Below, one piece after another: positions 52,673-59,704 of a stretch of DNA of 64,000 nt. Made by a program: the position numbers and the translations under genes. The notes under the pieces were generated by a model. It ran no database searches. It was not told where the DNA came from and saw only the letters and a list, made by a program, of their open reading frames with translations. The stretch's first letter is position 1. The number at the start of each line of letters is the position of its first letter. Origin of the DNA: Floricoccus tropicus (lineage in GTDB: Bacteria > Bacillota > Bacilli > Lactobacillales > Streptococcaceae). The stretch is taken from NCBI RefSeq assembly GCF_001832905.1, contig NZ_MKIR01000023.1, positions 1-64,000 of the forward strand. Direction: 5' to 3'.

Positions 52673-52701
52673 TTGTATATAACCTCGCATTAGTTTATAA
52701 T
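52673..52701 (+). promoter_or_regulatory. Plus-strand promoter of a putative small RNA
   Basis: TTGTAT at 52673-52678, a 17-base spacer and a perfect TATAAT at 52696-52701. It points against the flanking minus-strand genes. The expected start, near 52708, is the first base of a 10-bp stem. Confidence 0.7.
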
Positions 52702-52707
52702 GCTAAA

Positions 52708-52810
52708 AGACGTAGAACTTCGTTTTGAGCATGCATGCCAGCTTCTACGTCTTCGTTGGGTTATACCCTTCGTTGAACAGGTCGAGTGTTAGTCGCACTC
52801 GGCTTTTTCT
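52708..52810 (+). ncRNA. Putative ~100-nt phage small RNA
   Basis: Stem 1 is a perfect 10-bp pairing of AGACGTAGAA (52708-52717) with TTCTACGTCT (52743-52752). Its loop holds the self-complementary GCATGCATGC, which could let two molecules kiss. A small GGGTTATACCC hairpin sits between two TTCGTTG repeats. A terminator closes the RNA: CGAGTG/CACTCG (52783-52801) then GCTTTTTCTTT. A promoter with perfect TATAAT precedes it. There is no ORF. It lies in the ~140-base gap between the terminase gene group and the upstream minus-strand gene. Function unknown. Confidence 0.65.
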
Positions 52811-53002
52811 TTATCTTAAAAATGATGCTACGCTAATAGCTTTAGGACGTTGATTATACTTCTTCGCAATCTCTTTAGATTTTACATTAAATGCTACCAC
52901 AAATGGTTCAATCATATTAATTGCTTCTGCGCGTGTTATTAAGTTACTTCTGTATAAACTTCTTGCTTGTTCTGCTTTAATTTTTAATTCTTTATTATTC
53001 AT
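52811..53002 (-). CDS. Small phage protein, 63 residues
   Basis: Starts MNNKELKIKAEQARSLYRSN with GAGGTG 7 bases upstream (an upstream GTG is possible). Helical, with a basic end (KEIAKKYNQRPKAISVASFLR) that may bind nucleic acid. No family is recognised. Confidence 0.55.
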   Translation of the reverse strand: MNNKELKIKAEQARSLYRSNLITRAEAINMIEPFVVAFNVKSKEIAKKYNQRPKAISVASFLR

Positions 53003-53032
53003 TATCTTCACCTCACAGCAAGCATAACCTAT

Positions 53033-54376
53033 CTATTCCGAATGCTCCAGCGATAACAGCAGATTTTCCAGTTCATCTTCTGATGTTTCTAACACTCCAA
53101 ATTGATTACTTATTTCTTTTGGATCACCTTTGTAAAATACTAATACATTCTGATGTATCCTAACTACTTTTCGATTGTTCATTGACCTTCTAGCTCTTAA
53201 TGCAGCCGAACCTGCAGTGTTGAGTAAAATCATATCATTGTAGAAATACAGTCCTTCTTTAGCGAAGGCTCTTTTTGTAACTCCTGTTAAATCACGATAA
53301 AAACCTTTACTATCTCTTACATCTGATATTGTTACCACTGCAAATCTATTATTTTTCAACTTCTTTGCTGCTTTAATTAGAATATCTGTATAAATTTCTA
53401 CAAATTGATCATATTCCATATTACTGATATCAGCTTCATTGTCTGAATAAACTTCTAAATCAAAGTAAGGTGGACACGTAAACACTAAGTCCTGCGTCCC
53501 ATCTTCAATGTATTTATTCATATTTTTACTATCATCACAGTACCAGTTGATATTATCAATGCCCATTTCTTTAGCATTGTTATAATTCGCATCTACTTGT
53601 TCTGACCTTAGGTCAATTCCTGTATATTCATGGCCAAGTTTGCTTGCTACTACTCCACGTACTGAGCCACCAGCAAATGGGTCAAATATTTTACTACCTT
53701 CCCCTGGAGTAAACCAAAGATATCCTAGTTCACATAACACTGGGTCAAATATTGATGTTCCTTCTAAACCAGTCGCCTTTAGGTTCTCACTAAATACTAG
53801 GTTATCTTCACGACCTACCTCACTTTTAATGCCTAGAGACTTCCACATTCTTTTTCTATCAATCCAGCGCTTGGTCTTAGTATCTAAATATGAGAACGGA
53901 GGAAATAAAAAAGTATCAAATAAATTTGAATCAATTGGATTGTTCTTAACTTTATCAGCTAATGTTTCCACTTCATCTAAATTACTTAATAACTCTTCAA
54001 ATTCTTCTTCTGAAAATCCTGTAAGTTCAAAATCATCATCACTTAATGAATCAAGTAACTCTTTCAACTTATCATTTTCCCAATCACCAGATATCTTATT
54101 TAAGGCCACGTTAAGGGCTTTTTCTTTTTCCAGGGGTAAATCTACTATGGATACTTCTATCTCGTCATACAACCCCAAGCTTTTAGCCACAGATACCCTT
54201 TGATGTCCACCAACTAGGTTTCCGGTTTGCTTATTATAAATGGGAGGGTCTACAAAACCAAATTCCTCAATAGATTTTTTTAATTTCTCATATTCTTCCA
54301 TACCAGGAACTAATTCAATACGAGGATTATATTTTGCAGGTTTCAAATCTGCTAATTTCATTTTCTGAATATCCAT
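53033..54376 (-). CDS. ParB-like domain fused to DNA methyltransferase
   Basis: 447 residues. An N-terminal ParB/sulfiredoxin-type domain (about 1-115: LKPAKYNPR, LVGGHQRVSVAKSLG) is followed by an acidic linker and a SAM-dependent DNA methyltransferase. SAM motif IFDPFAGGSVRGVVASKLG is near 240 and catalytic motif FTCPPYFDLEVY near 305. The TCPPYF form suits an amino (N4 or N6) methyltransferase. No cognate nuclease is adjacent, so it probably protects phage DNA from host restriction. First protein gene after the late control region. Confidence 0.88.
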   Translation of the reverse strand: MDIQKMKLADLKPAKYNPRIELVPGMEEYEKLKKSIEEFGFVDPPIYNKQTGNLVGGHQRVSVAKSLGLYDEIEVSIVDLPLEKEKALNVALNKISGDWENDKLKELLDSLSDDDFELTGFSEEEFEELLSNLDEVETLADKVKNNPIDSNLFDTFLFPPFSYLDTKTKRWIDRKRMWKSLGIKSEVGREDNLVFSENLKATGLEGTSIFDPVLCELGYLWFTPGEGSKIFDPFAGGSVRGVVASKLGHEYTGIDLRSEQVDANYNNAKEMGIDNINWYCDDSKNMNKYIEDGTQDLVFTCPPYFDLEVYSDNEADISNMEYDQFVEIYTDILIKAAKKLKNNRFAVVTISDVRDSKGFYRDLTGVTKRAFAKEGLYFYNDMILLNTAGSAALRARRSMNNRKVVRIHQNVLVFYKGDPKEISNQFGVLETSEDELENLLLSLEHSE

Positions 54377-54393
54377 TATTAATTCCTTTCAAC

Positions 54394-54421
54394 ACAAAAA
54401 GCCTAGCTTTAACTAGACTTT
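54394..54421 (-). terminator. Terminator/attenuator in the late leader
   Basis: On the minus strand AAGTCTAG/CTAGGCTT followed by TTTTTGTG, between the ArpU gene and the ParB-methyltransferase gene. It may end early transcription, or it may attenuate late transcription because the proposed late promoter lies upstream of it. Confidence 0.65.
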
Positions 54422-54502
54422 CTAATATAAACCGAAGCATAAGCTCTTCTTTGAAGTTGTAGGTTGTCGTTTTCTTAACTTCGATTTTCTATAATACTAT
54501 AA

Positions 54503-54562
54503 TATCATCAAATTCTTGATATTTTTCCGTTCTTTTTCCGTTAAAATTCCGCTATTTTTCCG
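54503..54562 (-). promoter_or_regulatory. Late promoter with four 11-bp-phased repeats
   Basis: On the minus strand CGGAAAAA occurs at 54555-54562, 54533-54540 and 54522-54529, with a partial copy (CGGAATTT) at 54544-54551. Spacing is exactly 11 bp each time. About 18 bases further is TATTAT, a -10-like element, with no normal -35. The layout is that of an activator-dependent promoter. The ArpU-type activator gene ends a few bases upstream. Confidence 0.65.
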
Positions 54563-54566
54563 GTTT

Positions 54567-54986
54567 TTACAAATCTTTATAAATCTTACCTTTTTTATAT
54601 ACTTCAGCAAATGCCATAAATGCCATATTTAGATTTTCATAGTATTGAGTCTTTTCATACTGTGCTTTTTTTGCATAGTGAGCTTGACTGAATTGATTGC
54701 CGGTTTTTATATATCTGTAATGGAGTATATCGTACCAATCAATACTGAAACCCAATACTTTATCTACACCGTACTCTATCTCTTCAACCTCTATTCCCAT
54801 TTCAATCCATTTTTCATAATTGACATTATTTTTGAATCCACCACTGGTTTTTTCATCTGACCAGGATGGAGACTGTATTGAAGGAGCTAGATTTTTGTAT
54901 CTCCTTTTTATTTTAGGATAGCTCAATAGAATTCTTTTAGCTTCTTTTGCTGCTGCTTTATCGTCAAATTCTAATTCCTCCATCAC
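54567..54986 (-). CDS. ArpU-family late transcription activator
   Basis: 139 residues. It has DKVLGFSIDWYDILHYRYIKTGNQFSQAHYAKKAQY, the sigma-region-4-like helix pattern seen in ArpU regulators, and YYENLNMAFMAFAEVY at the end. Such proteins turn on packaging and lysis genes in Gram-positive phages. Its place at the end of the early genes, right before the late control region, fits that role. AAAGGAGG lies upstream of the ATG. Confidence 0.8.
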   Translation of the reverse strand: MMEELEFDDKAAAKEAKRILLSYPKIKRRYKNLAPSIQSPSWSDEKTSGGFKNNVNYEKWIEMGIEVEEIEYGVDKVLGFSIDWYDILHYRYIKTGNQFSQAHYAKKAQYEKTQYYENLNMAFMAFAEVYKKGKIYKDL

Positions 54987-54996
54987 CCCTCCTTTC

Positions 54997-55059
54997 CTAC
55001 TTACTACCGTAATAAATCACGACAGCGACTAATACTATTCCAATAATTATTTTAAACAT
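54997..55059 (-). CDS. 20-residue membrane peptide
   Basis: Reads MFKIIIGIVLVAVVIYYGSK, a single membrane helix. GGAGGTG precedes the start, and the ATG overlaps the TGA of the upstream gene (TGATG), so coupled translation is likely. Very short and of unknown role. Confidence 0.55.
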   Translation of the reverse strand: MFKIIIGIVLVAVVIYYGSK

Positions 55060-55670
55060 CACACCTCCACGAGCACAGCTTCAGCACCCTCAATTTTGTT
55101 TACACGTATGTATTCGTTAGCTTCTTCTTCCGTGTTCCATTTATAGCAATTTTCTTCTGTCACCCACGGCTTGAATCCTATACGGTCAAAAGCACCTAAT
55201 TTTTTCGTTCTCCAAACAACTTCTTCTTCATCAGTTGCTTCCACAGTCCACCTAATCTCTTTCTCCACCTCATACTCAAGGTCTCCAAGAATTATACGGA
55301 TAATGCTTTCTGCGTTCTTATAAATCCAATTCCATTTATCTTCATCTTCTAAAAATATACCTGTGAAATATGATTCAAAATTTGATATTTGGAAAATAAC
55401 ATTTTGACCTTGTTGTCGTATATTTTTATACCACTGGTCAAACCATTTTGGCACAACGATTTTTGGTTTAACCGGATTATTTTTCTTTACTAATTCTAAA
55501 TCTCCTTCATAAACATCTAAAGATGATATTTCAGAAGAATGATAGACTATGACATTCTCGGCAAGAACTAAGTTTAATTTTGTAATAATTCCGATAGATC
55601 CTTTTCCTACTTTTCCACCAATCCAGTTTTTTTTGAATTTAACAATATCTCCAACTTTAAATTTACTCAT
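55059..55670 (-). CDS. DUF1642-like phage protein
   Basis: 203 residues. An N-terminal SH3/KOW-like part (KFKVGDIVKFKKNWIGGKVGKGSIG, about 1-60) is followed by a VVPKWFDQWYKN motif near residue 72 and an ENCYKWNTEEEANEYI end. The motif is characteristic of DUF1642 phage proteins. Function unknown. Confidence 0.75.
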   Translation of the reverse strand: MSKFKVGDIVKFKKNWIGGKVGKGSIGIITKLNLVLAENVIVYHSSEISSLDVYEGDLELVKKNNPVKPKIVVPKWFDQWYKNIRQQGQNVIFQISNFESYFTGIFLEDEDKWNWIYKNAESIIRIILGDLEYEVEKEIRWTVEATDEEEVVWRTKKLGAFDRIGFKPWVTEENCYKWNTEEEANEYIRVNKIEGAEAVLVEV

Positions 55671-56355
55671 AACTTACCTTTCTTATCTTCTCGATTTCTT
55701 CTTGCGTTAATCTAACGCCTTTTACTTTATATCTATCTTTGAACTCCCAAAGTGGCATTGAATGTTTAATTGTATGATGTTCTCTACATAGTGCAGCGTA
55801 GTCGTATTTTTCTCCATCTACTTTATCTCGATTATTACCCATTCCAACTGTCTTACTGAAATGGTCTATGTCTGCATTATGCTTACCACAGATGCAACAT
55901 ACTCGATTCATCACACATTTGTAGAAATAATAATCAATATGTCCTGGTAATATCTCATATCCATCTTTAAACGGTATGTCATTCTCGAATATAAAGTCAA
56001 TTACTAAATCAGTTAACACTACAACATCAGAGACACTTGCATTAGATGTATCTTTCAAGCTTATTTCTCTTCCAGTTTCCTGTTCATACTGAAAGTAGAA
56101 CATCTCTTTTAAGTCATCTCTTGGCTGTCCAGTAAACGTATTAATATCATTCACTAGAGCAAAGAAGAAGTATCTCTGTTGTTTAGTGAACTTTCTAGGG
56201 TCAGTAAATCTTATCTCTACCTCTCGTGGACCAACATAGCCATCATATATAGTTTTAAGGCGTTCAAGGTTAATCTGTTCATTTATCTCCACAGCTAGTT
56301 TATTTCCGTCAACGTTTCTGACTCTAGCTGAGTATGTATCAGTTTGATATTTCAA
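55663..56355 (-). CDS. Phage HNHc nuclease-like protein
   Basis: 230 residues. The N-terminal half is a phage-specific beta/alpha part (GPREVEIRFTDPRKFTKQQR). The C-terminal half has CCICGKHNADIDHF, YAALCREHHTIKHS and a late basic region, i.e. an HNH metal site with CxxC zinc support. It matches the putative HNHc nuclease family found in early regions next to recombination genes. Confidence 0.85.
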   Translation of the reverse strand: MKYQTDTYSARVRNVDGNKLAVEINEQINLERLKTIYDGYVGPREVEIRFTDPRKFTKQQRYFFFALVNDINTFTGQPRDDLKEMFYFQYEQETGREISLKDTSNASVSDVVVLTDLVIDFIFENDIPFKDGYEILPGHIDYYFYKCVMNRVCCICGKHNADIDHFSKTVGMGNNRDKVDGEKYDYAALCREHHTIKHSMPLWEFKDRYKVKGVRLTQEEIEKIRKVSYE

Positions 56356-56843
56356 TCATTCTTTATCTCCTCCCAATAAGGATTTTGCTTATATGCTTTT
56401 TTTACTTCTCTTGATAATGACCTTAAAATACTACTCTGTATTTTTATTTTGTCTTCAATGTAAATCATTTTTTTATTAGGTTTTCTAACCAATCCTATTG
56501 CACCACGTTCATCAACTGTCAAGAAACCTACGCCACTAAACATTAATCTTGATAACTTTTCATTTTTCTTATCTCTTAGTTTTTCAAAAAGTTCTTTAGG
56601 CATAACCATGTAATTATAATCACCTACAAACGATAATTTAGCACTTGAGTTAAAGTCATTCTCACTTACTTTTATTTCATATGCTCTTATTTCACTTTTT
56701 GTATTTATCGTTATGTAGTCAACTATTTCAATGTTTTTAATATCAAAACCTATCTTGACCTCAAAGCACCCAAATGTTCCCATATTCTGCGAGTAGCCCC
56801 ATAGTGCTTTCTCACACTTTTTTGTTTCTAATGTTTTTGCCAT
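56352..56843 (-). CDS. MmcB/PD-(D/E)xK-like nuclease-fold protein
   Basis: 163 residues. EVKIGFDIKNIEIVDYITINTKSEIRAYEIKVSENDF has the D...ExK core of a restriction-endonuclease-like fold. SAKLSFVGDYNYMVMP is typical of MmcB-like proteins. Probably acts on phage or host DNA during replication or repair. It overlaps the HNHc gene by 4 bases. Confidence 0.72.
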   Translation of the reverse strand: MAKTLETKKCEKALWGYSQNMGTFGCFEVKIGFDIKNIEIVDYITINTKSEIRAYEIKVSENDFNSSAKLSFVGDYNYMVMPKELFEKLRDKKNEKLSRLMFSGVGFLTVDERGAIGLVRKPNKKMIYIEDKIKIQSSILRSLSREVKKAYKQNPYWEEIKND

Positions 56844-56859
56844 TTAATCCCTGTTACTT

Positions 56860-57042
56860 TCATATTATTAAAAATGTCACCCATAGTGCTAGTCCCATCA
56901 ATAGCAAAGTTATTGGTATTAACAATATTTTTTGCCACCATATAATTTTAGGATTTCTAAAAGACCAAGTTAGAAATGAAGAACCTGATTGACCAATTGC
57001 AGTTCCTATAACAAATGGAAATAACTCTTTAACTAACTTCAT
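56860..57042 (-). CDS. Small two-TM phage protein
   Basis: 60 residues. A short hydrophobic segment (FPFVIGTAIGQSGSSF) and a clear C-terminal helix (ILLIPITLLLMGLALWVTF). One base separates it from the upstream lipoprotein gene, so the two may act together at the membrane. Confidence 0.6.
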   Translation of the reverse strand: MKLVKELFPFVIGTAIGQSGSSFLTWSFRNPKIIWWQKILLIPITLLLMGLALWVTFLII

Positions 57043-57303
57043 TCATTCCCCTTTGTAGTATAGGTGATTATTGTACAATCTAGGTGTCATAGAATCTTTA
57101 TAGATAAAATATTCTATGCCTGTCTCGCTATCCTTTACTAGCTGTGCCGGATAGTCGCTATCACCAATTGGAACCAGGGTAACTAGTTCTAGTCGTACTT
57201 GTTTCTTTTCTTCAACTTTTCGTTCTTGCTTACTGCAACCGACTAGCATTATTCCTGACGCCACGAAAAATGTCAGTAGCAAGGCTTTAATTAGTTTTTT
57301 CAT
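57043..57303 (-). CDS. Small phage lipoprotein
   Basis: 86 residues from the ATG at 57303 (GGGAGGG upstream). The signal peptide MKKLIKALLLTFFVASG has lipobox LVGC. The mature part is ~65 residues ending GIEYFIYKDSMTPRLYNNHLYYKG. Prophage lipoproteins of this size can block superinfection by similar phages. That role is inferred from type and not shown here. The longer open frame has no signal. Confidence 0.7.
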   Translation of the reverse strand: MKKLIKALLLTFFVASGIMLVGCSKQERKVEEKKQVRLELVTLVPIGDSDYPAQLVKDSETGIEYFIYKDSMTPRLYNNHLYYKGE

Positions 57304-57440
57304 TCTTTTACCCTCCCGCATTTCTTGCATTTCCAATATCCATAATGGTCTGGAATACCTATTGTGTGATAGCAATAATCATGTTTGCAAAAATTCTGTT
57401 TTACAAACTCTTTCAAACTTATAAAAATATCTCCCATCAT
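57300..57440 (-). CDS. Small zinc-binding phage protein, 46 residues
   Basis: Starts MMGDIFISLKEFVKQNF and ends CKHDYCYHTIGIPDHYGY then WKCKKCGRVKE. The Cys/His-rich end could bind one zinc. The ATG at 57440 (or the next codon) follows AGGAGG and overlaps the stop of the upstream gene. Confidence 0.6.
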   Translation of the reverse strand: MMGDIFISLKEFVKQNFCKHDYCYHTIGIPDHYGYWKCKKCGRVKE

Positions 57441-57754
57441 ACTTCCTCCTCGAAAGTTTTCTTGTACCATTCGATATATTCTTCTTTCGTGCATTCATCA
57501 GTGCAAGGTTCACTTACATAATAATCAAAATACCTCCACCCTTCCAAAGCTCTTTCATAAGCAAATTCAGCAGGTGGTAAATTCTCCATATCGTCAAAAG
57601 CTGGTTCTCTTTTAACCATAAAAGCTGTCCATTCTACATCTTCAAACATATCACAACAAAAATTATCTCTTTTTACTTCTCTAACTGTATTTCCAAATAC
57701 AATTTTCTGACCCTTTTCTGAGTCATATTTATCCCAAATTCTATATGCTTTCAT
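57437..57754 (-). CDS. Phage protein of unknown function
   Basis: 105 residues from MKAYRIWDKYDSEKGQKIVFG (ATG at 57754, GGGAGGAAAC upstream), overlapping the zinc-ribbon gene. Acidic with several Trp/Tyr (ALEGWRYFDYYV). The N-terminus resembles small phage YopX-neighbour proteins. No family is assigned. Confidence 0.6.
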   Translation of the reverse strand: MKAYRIWDKYDSEKGQKIVFGNTVREVKRDNFCCDMFEDVEWTAFMVKREPAFDDMENLPPAEFAYERALEGWRYFDYYVSEPCTDECTKEEYIEWYKKTFEEEV

Positions 57755-57935
57755 TAAGTTTCCTCCCACATATTGGACAATAATTTATTTTAATATCGTC
57801 ATTTATATCTCCTTCTCCCCAAAAGTCCTCAATTCTTAATTTGCTATCTTTGATTTGAAGTCTAAGTTCTTCGTTGTCTGTTCCCAAAAGCTTATCACCT
57901 TTACATACTTGACATTTTTCCAGTTTTCTATCCAT
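57741..57935 (-). CDS. Zinc-ribbon phage protein
   Basis: 64 residues. CQVCKG near the N-terminus and CPICGRKLNES near the C-terminus form a four-cysteine zinc ribbon. Such Lar/DUF-type ribbons are common in early phage regions. Function unknown. Confidence 0.65.
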   Translation of the reverse strand: MDRKLEKCQVCKGDKLLGTDNEELRLQIKDSKLRIEDFWGEGDINDDIKINYCPICGRKLNESI

Positions 57936-57936
57936 T

Positions 57937-58185
57937 TCATTCTCCTATCCAATTTCTTCTTATATTTTGGTCTGTTTGTTCGTCAATTTCAGCTTGTCTT
58001 GTAAGCTTAACGTCAATATATGCTGTTAGATAGTCGTAGTCTTCTTTACTTAGAGGACATAATGATTCGGTCCCTAAATAACAAATTCTATATGCCTCTC
58101 TATCTCCAATTGGGTATTTCAAAATAGTTTTGACTAAGTCCAAGTTGATATACTCTCCGTCAGGGACTTTTACAAATTCACTCAT
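57937..58185 (-). CDS. Small phage protein, 82 residues
   Basis: Starts MSEFVKVPDGEYINLDLVKT. Soluble and mixed alpha/beta, with a C-terminal acidic then basic end (EIDEQTDQNIRRNW). No family is recognised. Confidence 0.6.
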   Translation of the reverse strand: MSEFVKVPDGEYINLDLVKTILKYPIGDREAYRICYLGTESLCPLSKEDYDYLTAYIDVKLTRQAEIDEQTDQNIRRNWIGE

Positions 58186-58262
58186 TTCATTCTCCTTCGT
58201 ATGCTCATATAAGCCGTTTTAAGCGAGTAAAATTATTTAGGTATAAATACCTTATTTATCAT

Positions 58263-58709
58263 TTAATTGCTCAATTTGGCTTGTTTCTGTTTAAATTTTG
58301 GTAGTTTATACAACTCTATCTCAATTCTTGGATTGAGTGAGTATAACTTCTCTGAACTAGATGCTGCAATCTGTCCATCATCTTTGAACAAAATTTCATT
58401 ACAGGCATCTTGTATTGCTTTTACATAGTTATCAAGATCAGGTCTTTTATCAACGTAGTAGGTTTCTAAAATTTCATTTGGTACTGGGTTCTTAGTCTTC
58501 AACTTTGATATTGCAAGAGGTGGCCAGATAAAGAATGAAATTCCAATGTACACCGGACCACTCTCTATTTTTTCTAGTCTCTCACTTCTTAGAAGATAAG
58601 CTACATATTCTTTCCACTTCGTCATGTCTGTTTCTTCATAGGCTCTACCTTGTCTTGTAAACCTCGGTCTTGATTGAGGTTTTGGTTTAATGTCTAGAGT
58701 TATTTTCAT
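58263..58709 (-). CDS. rusA: RusA-type Holliday junction resolvase
   Basis: 148 residues. PKPQSRPRFTRQGRAYE at the start and the catalytic DKRPDLDNYVKAIQDACNEILFKDDGQI in the middle are RusA hallmarks, with the conserved Asp residues. It resolves branched DNA before packaging. It overlaps the YopX gene by 4 bases. Confidence 0.92.
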   Translation of the reverse strand: MKITLDIKPKPQSRPRFTRQGRAYEETDMTKWKEYVAYLLRSERLEKIESGPVYIGISFFIWPPLAISKLKTKNPVPNEILETYYVDKRPDLDNYVKAIQDACNEILFKDDGQIAASSSEKLYSLNPRIEIELYKLPKFKQKQAKLSN

Positions 58710-59137
58710 TCTTGCTCCAAAAGTTCTGGATTCTCGTAAATATTTCCAATGACTATAAGATCATCACATTTAGGTGTCCCATTAGTAGTGTCAACAAAAT
58801 CATCAAAATCGTGAGTATCGTCAAATACATCTTCAATGTAAAAACAATAGCAATCATTTTTCACTACTCCGATAAAGGAAAATTCAAAAAAGTTATATGA
58901 GACGATATCGCCCTCGTAGATTTCAGCACCATCTTTGTCCTTTAATCCTGTGTACTGCATAAGCTCTAATTCATCAAGATAAAGTGTTTCCCATCTAGAA
59001 TCAGGATTTTCGTATAGCCCATCATCGCTCCTATAGAGTTCTATCATTTTGTCTGTGAAATCAATTGATACCACATCTTCTGATTTGAACATCTCACATT
59101 TTTCTTTGCTATATGCTCTAAATTTAATCTCTCTCAT
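58706..59137 (-). CDS. YopX-family phage protein
   Basis: 143 residues from the ATG at 59137 (GGAGG upstream). MREIKFRAYSKEKCEMF, LMQYTGLKDKDGAEIYEGDIV and IVIGNIYENPELL are the YopX domain motifs. Function of the family is unknown. Confidence 0.88.
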   Translation of the reverse strand: MREIKFRAYSKEKCEMFKSEDVVSIDFTDKMIELYRSDDGLYENPDSRWETLYLDELELMQYTGLKDKDGAEIYEGDIVSYNFFEFSFIGVVKNDCYCFYIEDVFDDTHDFDDFVDTTNGTPKCDDLIVIGNIYENPELLEQE

Positions 59138-59270
59138 CTTCTGCCTCCAAACGTGCAATCTTCCCATCCATTTCTTTTAGTTCAAATAATGTTTCATCAA
59201 CTAAGCCGTAATATTCCCAAAGCTTTTCTTGAAGCTCATTTCTTTTGCTGATTATTTCTTCTCTGGTCAT
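59124..59270 (-). CDS. Small coiled-coil phage protein, 48 residues
   Basis: Starts MTREEIISKRNELQEKLWEY and ends KMDGKIARLEAEDERD-like; strongly acidic and helical. It overlaps the YopX start by 14 bases and the upstream gene by 35 bases, consistent with packed early phage genes. No family is recognised. Confidence 0.55.
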   Translation of the reverse strand: MTREEIISKRNELQEKLWEYYGLVDETLFELKEMDGKIARLEAEDERD

Positions 59271-59496
59271 TTAACTTCTCCAGTTCTGAATATCTAACGA
59301 GTACCCTCTTGCCTGCTTTCAAGACTTCGATAAGGTCTTTTTTATGATGTTTAGTCACTTCAAGGACTACTGTTTTGTTATATAGCCCAACTACCTTACC
59401 AGTAAATTGATATTGTAGTTTCTCAGTTCTTGCATTATATACGTCATTTAGTTTTACTTCGCTACGACGTACTCCTTGTTTTAAATCGATATTCAT
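59236..59496 (-). CDS. Small phage protein, 86 residues
   Basis: Starts MNIDLKQGVRRSEVKLNDVY. A beta-rich centre (YQFTGKVVGLYNKTVVLEVT) and a Lys/Arg/Gln-rich end suggest a small nucleic-acid-binding protein. No family is recognised. Confidence 0.6.
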   Translation of the reverse strand: MNIDLKQGVRRSEVKLNDVYNARTEKLQYQFTGKVVGLYNKTVVLEVTKHHKKDLIEVLKAGKRVLVRYSELEKLNDQRRNNQQKK

Positions 59497-59687
59497 TTAA
59501 TATTCTCCAATAAATTAACAAAATCATCTGAAAGCATTGATAGCTCTATCGCTTTACTTCTGTAACATTTCAAGTTTTCGATCATCGCTGCTATTGCATT
59601 TTTTGTTAACTTTCCTTGATTTCTCTTATCTTTGTAGTAGTTGTATTCATTACCTAAGTCGTTAATTATTTCTGCAACTTCATTCAT
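59493..59687 (-). CDS. Small helical phage protein, 64 residues
   Basis: Starts MNEVAEIINDLGNEYNYYKD. Helical throughout, overlapping the downstream gene by 4 bases. No family is recognised. Confidence 0.6.
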   Translation of the reverse strand: MNEVAEIINDLGNEYNYYKDKRNQGKLTKNAIAAMIENLKCYRSKAIELSMLSDDFVNLLENIK

Positions 59688-59704
59688 TCATCTACCTCAA
59701 CTTT

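Noticed and set aside
52708-52810. Identification of the small RNA as phi29-type packaging RNA or tracrRNA
   Set aside because: The stems and loops do not match either known fold, and the phage is a siphovirus with a standard terminase; only the general idea of a structured RNA is kept.
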